Assembly (NCBI GenBank): GCA_963725155.1
Contig: CAVRXU010000002.1
Coordinates: 806,001-870,000 of the forward strand
Direction: 5' to 3'
Source of the DNA: DATDAH01 sp963725155
GTDB lineage: Bacteria > Actinomycetota > Acidimicrobiia > Acidimicrobiales > DATDAH01
DNA length: 64,000 nucleotides
Under the pieces are notes generated by a model, which was not told the origin of the DNA, ran no database searches, and saw only the letters and a list, made by a program, of their open reading frames with translations. Position 1 is the first letter of the stretch; each line of letters starts with the position of its first letter. Below, one piece after another: positions 62,691 to 64,000 of this stretch. The translations under genes were made by a program, and so were the position numbers.

Positions 62691-64000
62691 TCAGGCGGCG
62701 TGGGTGAAGAGGGTGGCGGCCGATGCCGGGTCGGGCTCGGGGTGGGGGGCCGCCGCCGGAGGCGGCTCGGCTGTTCGCTGTTGCTGGCCGTGCCGGTCCG
62801 GGTAGCGGCGCCATTGGGTGCCGTCGGGGGCGCGGGTGAGGGTGGAGCCGTCGGCGAGTTTGTCGAAGTGCCAGTCGGGTCGGTGGGAGAGGTCGTGGCA
62901 GTGCCCACAGACCGGGGTGAGCTCGGCCAGGTTGGTCTTGCCGTGTCCGCCGTCGGCGTGGAACGGGTTGACGTGGTGGATCTCGCACCAGTCGAAGGGC
63001 CGCCGGCAGTCGGCGAAGGAGCAGGTGGACCAGAGCGCCCCGAGGGCCAGGCGTTGGCCGGGGGTGGCGATGCGTCGGGCTCGCCCGAGGTCGAGGGGGA
63101 TGGACTCGCCGCCCAGGACCAGGGGGATGATCCCGGCGGTGCAGGCCATGCGGCGGGCGACCGAGGCGGGGACGGGGGTCCCGTCGTGCATGGTCGGCCC
63201 CGGCCCGTCGTGGTCCTGACCGAACAGATCCTGAACGGTCAACGTGCAGATGACCCGGTCATGGGTCAAGGTGGGATGGTCCTGGCCTTCGGCCCGCCGG
63301 CAGGTCTCGACCAGGGCTTCGGCCAGGCGGTGGTCGTTGGTCCGCTCTTCGACGGGGACGGGCTGGTCGACGGGGTGGTCCTGGTGGTCGCGGCGGAACA
63401 GGTCCTCGCTGACCCGTTGGAGCTGGGTCAGGACGGTGCGGCCCCATTCGGGGTCGAGCTCGCCGGCGATCTGGGTCATGCCGTCCCGGTTCTTCCAGGC
63501 CCGCAGCCGGTTCTTGGCCTTCATCCGTTCCCACTCGTTGCGCCCATCGTCCTCGGAGTGACGTTGGATGAACTGCTGGAGACGCTTGCGGAACTCGAAG
63601 GCCGTCTCACCGGAACCCGCGGCCAGCAGGTCGGCTTCGTGCTCGTCGAGGGCGGCCCGGGCCGACGGGTCGGCGTTGGCTCGGGCGTGGGCCATGGCTT
63701 CGGCGTGTTCGTCGGTGATGGCGCCGTTCTCGAGGGCGTCCTGGGTCTTGGGCAACTGGCCGAGTTGGGTGGCGGTCTCGGTCCGCCGTTTGGCCTTGCC
63801 GGGCCCGCAGTTCTGTTTGCGGGCGAGGCGGTCAGCGGTGTCTTTGGCCGGGTCCGACGGGTCGTGTTCGAGGTCGGCCAGGGCCCGGAGCAGGCGGGCT
63901 TCGCGCCCGGAGGTCCAGGACCGCATCCCTTCGGCCAGTCCCAGTCGTTGGTCGATCTCGGCCCGGGTGAGCTTGTGGGGTTCCTGCCCGAGGAGGGCCA
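62691..64000 (-). CDS. DUF222 protein with C-terminal HNH endonuclease, N-terminus outside window
   Basis: Large actinobacterial protein of the 13E12-repeat type. At least 436 residues are visible; the frame is open through 64000, past the internal ATG at 63926 (upstream codons read EPHKLTRAEIDQRLGLAEG). The DUF222 part (LENGAITDEHAEAMAHARAN, FEFRKRLQQFIQRH, GELDPEWGRTVLTQLQRV) is followed by a zinc-bound HNH motif: CSFADCRRPFDWCEIHHVNPF then LAELTPVCGHCHDLSH. Such genes are often multicopy and mobile-like; their targets are unknown. The tail is proline-rich. It marks the right edge of the window. Confidence 0.88.
   Translation of the reverse strand, partial: ALLGQEPHKLTRAEIDQRLGLAEGMRSWTSGREARLLRALADLEHDPSDPAKDTADRLARKQNCGPGKAKRRTETATQLGQLPKTQDALENGAITDEHAEAMAHARANADPSARAALDEHEADLLAAGSGETAFEFRKRLQQFIQRHSEDDGRNEWERMKAKNRLRAWKNRDGMTQIAGELDPEWGRTVLTQLQRVSEDLFRRDHQDHPVDQPVPVEERTNDHRLAEALVETCRRAEGQDHPTLTHDRVICTLTVQDLFGQDHDGPGPTMHDGTPVPASVARRMACTAGIIPLVLGGESIPLDLGRARRIATPGQRLALGALWSTCSFADCRRPFDWCEIHHVNPFHADGGHGKTNLAELTPVCGHCHDLSHRPDWHFDKLADGSTLTRAPDGTQWRRYPDRHGQQQRTAEPPPAAAPHPEPDPASAATLFTHAA

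Overview
This window is very GC-rich DNA with dense genes, near-universal G or C at third codon positions, many GTG starts and many 1- or 4-base stop/start overlaps (TGATG, ATGA, GTGA). The gene content includes CaiB/BaiF CoA-transferases, F420-type luciferase-like oxidoreductases, DUF35/thiolase pairs, a DUF4032 protein, an Rsb partner-switching set, a DUF222/HNH protein and an FG-GAP surface protein. Together these suggest a high-GC actinobacterium, possibly of class Acidimicrobiia; this is inference from gene content, not a database match. I found no tRNA, rRNA, CRISPR array or recognisable insertion sequence. No gene-free stretch exceeds about 300 bases.

Layout. 1-608: truncated SDR dehydrogenase. 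687-1802: FUSC-like membrane protein, divergent from lon (1982-4322). The lon reading frame is broken by about eleven single-base indels. 4379-8740: acyl-CoA ligase, FAD monooxygenase, MDR oxidoreductase and DksA-type zinc finger. 9199-13626: CoA-transferase, DUF35 protein and two thiolase-like proteins; the last three are again full of single-base indels. 13667-14881: DUF4032 protein. 14895-20808: leftward GH13 glucosidase and sugar ABC transporter. 20922-24506: leftward beta-phosphoglucomutase, GH65 phosphorylase and PPOX protein; with the transporter this makes an alpha-glucoside uptake and phosphorolysis system.

24598-37914 is a CoA-thioester catabolic island: two acyl-CoA ligases, a MaoC-like hydratase, three enoyl-CoA hydratases plus one more in the divergent operon, an acyl-CoA dehydrogenase, an amidohydrolase, an epimerase-like protein and an LLM oxidoreductase. 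Two copies of a 16-base inverted-repeat motif, one in the divergent promoter and one before the amidohydrolase, suggest one dedicated repressor encoded elsewhere. 37919-44609 adds a secreted sugar dehydrogenase, an MFS transporter, an M20 peptidase, a CoA-transferase and a fourth ligase.

44872-49436 is a compact partner-switching regulatory set (two HATPase-type anti-sigma proteins, a PAS-GAF-PP2C phosphatase, a GAF-ANTAR protein and a STAS antagonist) with no sigma factor beside it. 49447-57963 holds an alpha/beta hydrolase, a DUF445 protein, a three-gene set (small exported protein, proline-rich anchored protein, ferric-reductase-like membrane protein), an OmpR-type two-component system and an MMPL transporter. 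57973-64000 holds thymidine kinase, an FG-GAP repeat protein with an M15-like domain, a two-gene ABC exporter, a VOC protein and a right-truncated DUF222/HNH protein.

The most important caveat for any user is that two islands (1982-4322 and 10437-13626) carry about 28 frame-changing indels, nearly all +1, while every other gene in 64 kb reads cleanly. The genes in them are best treated as intact genes with sequence errors until checked.
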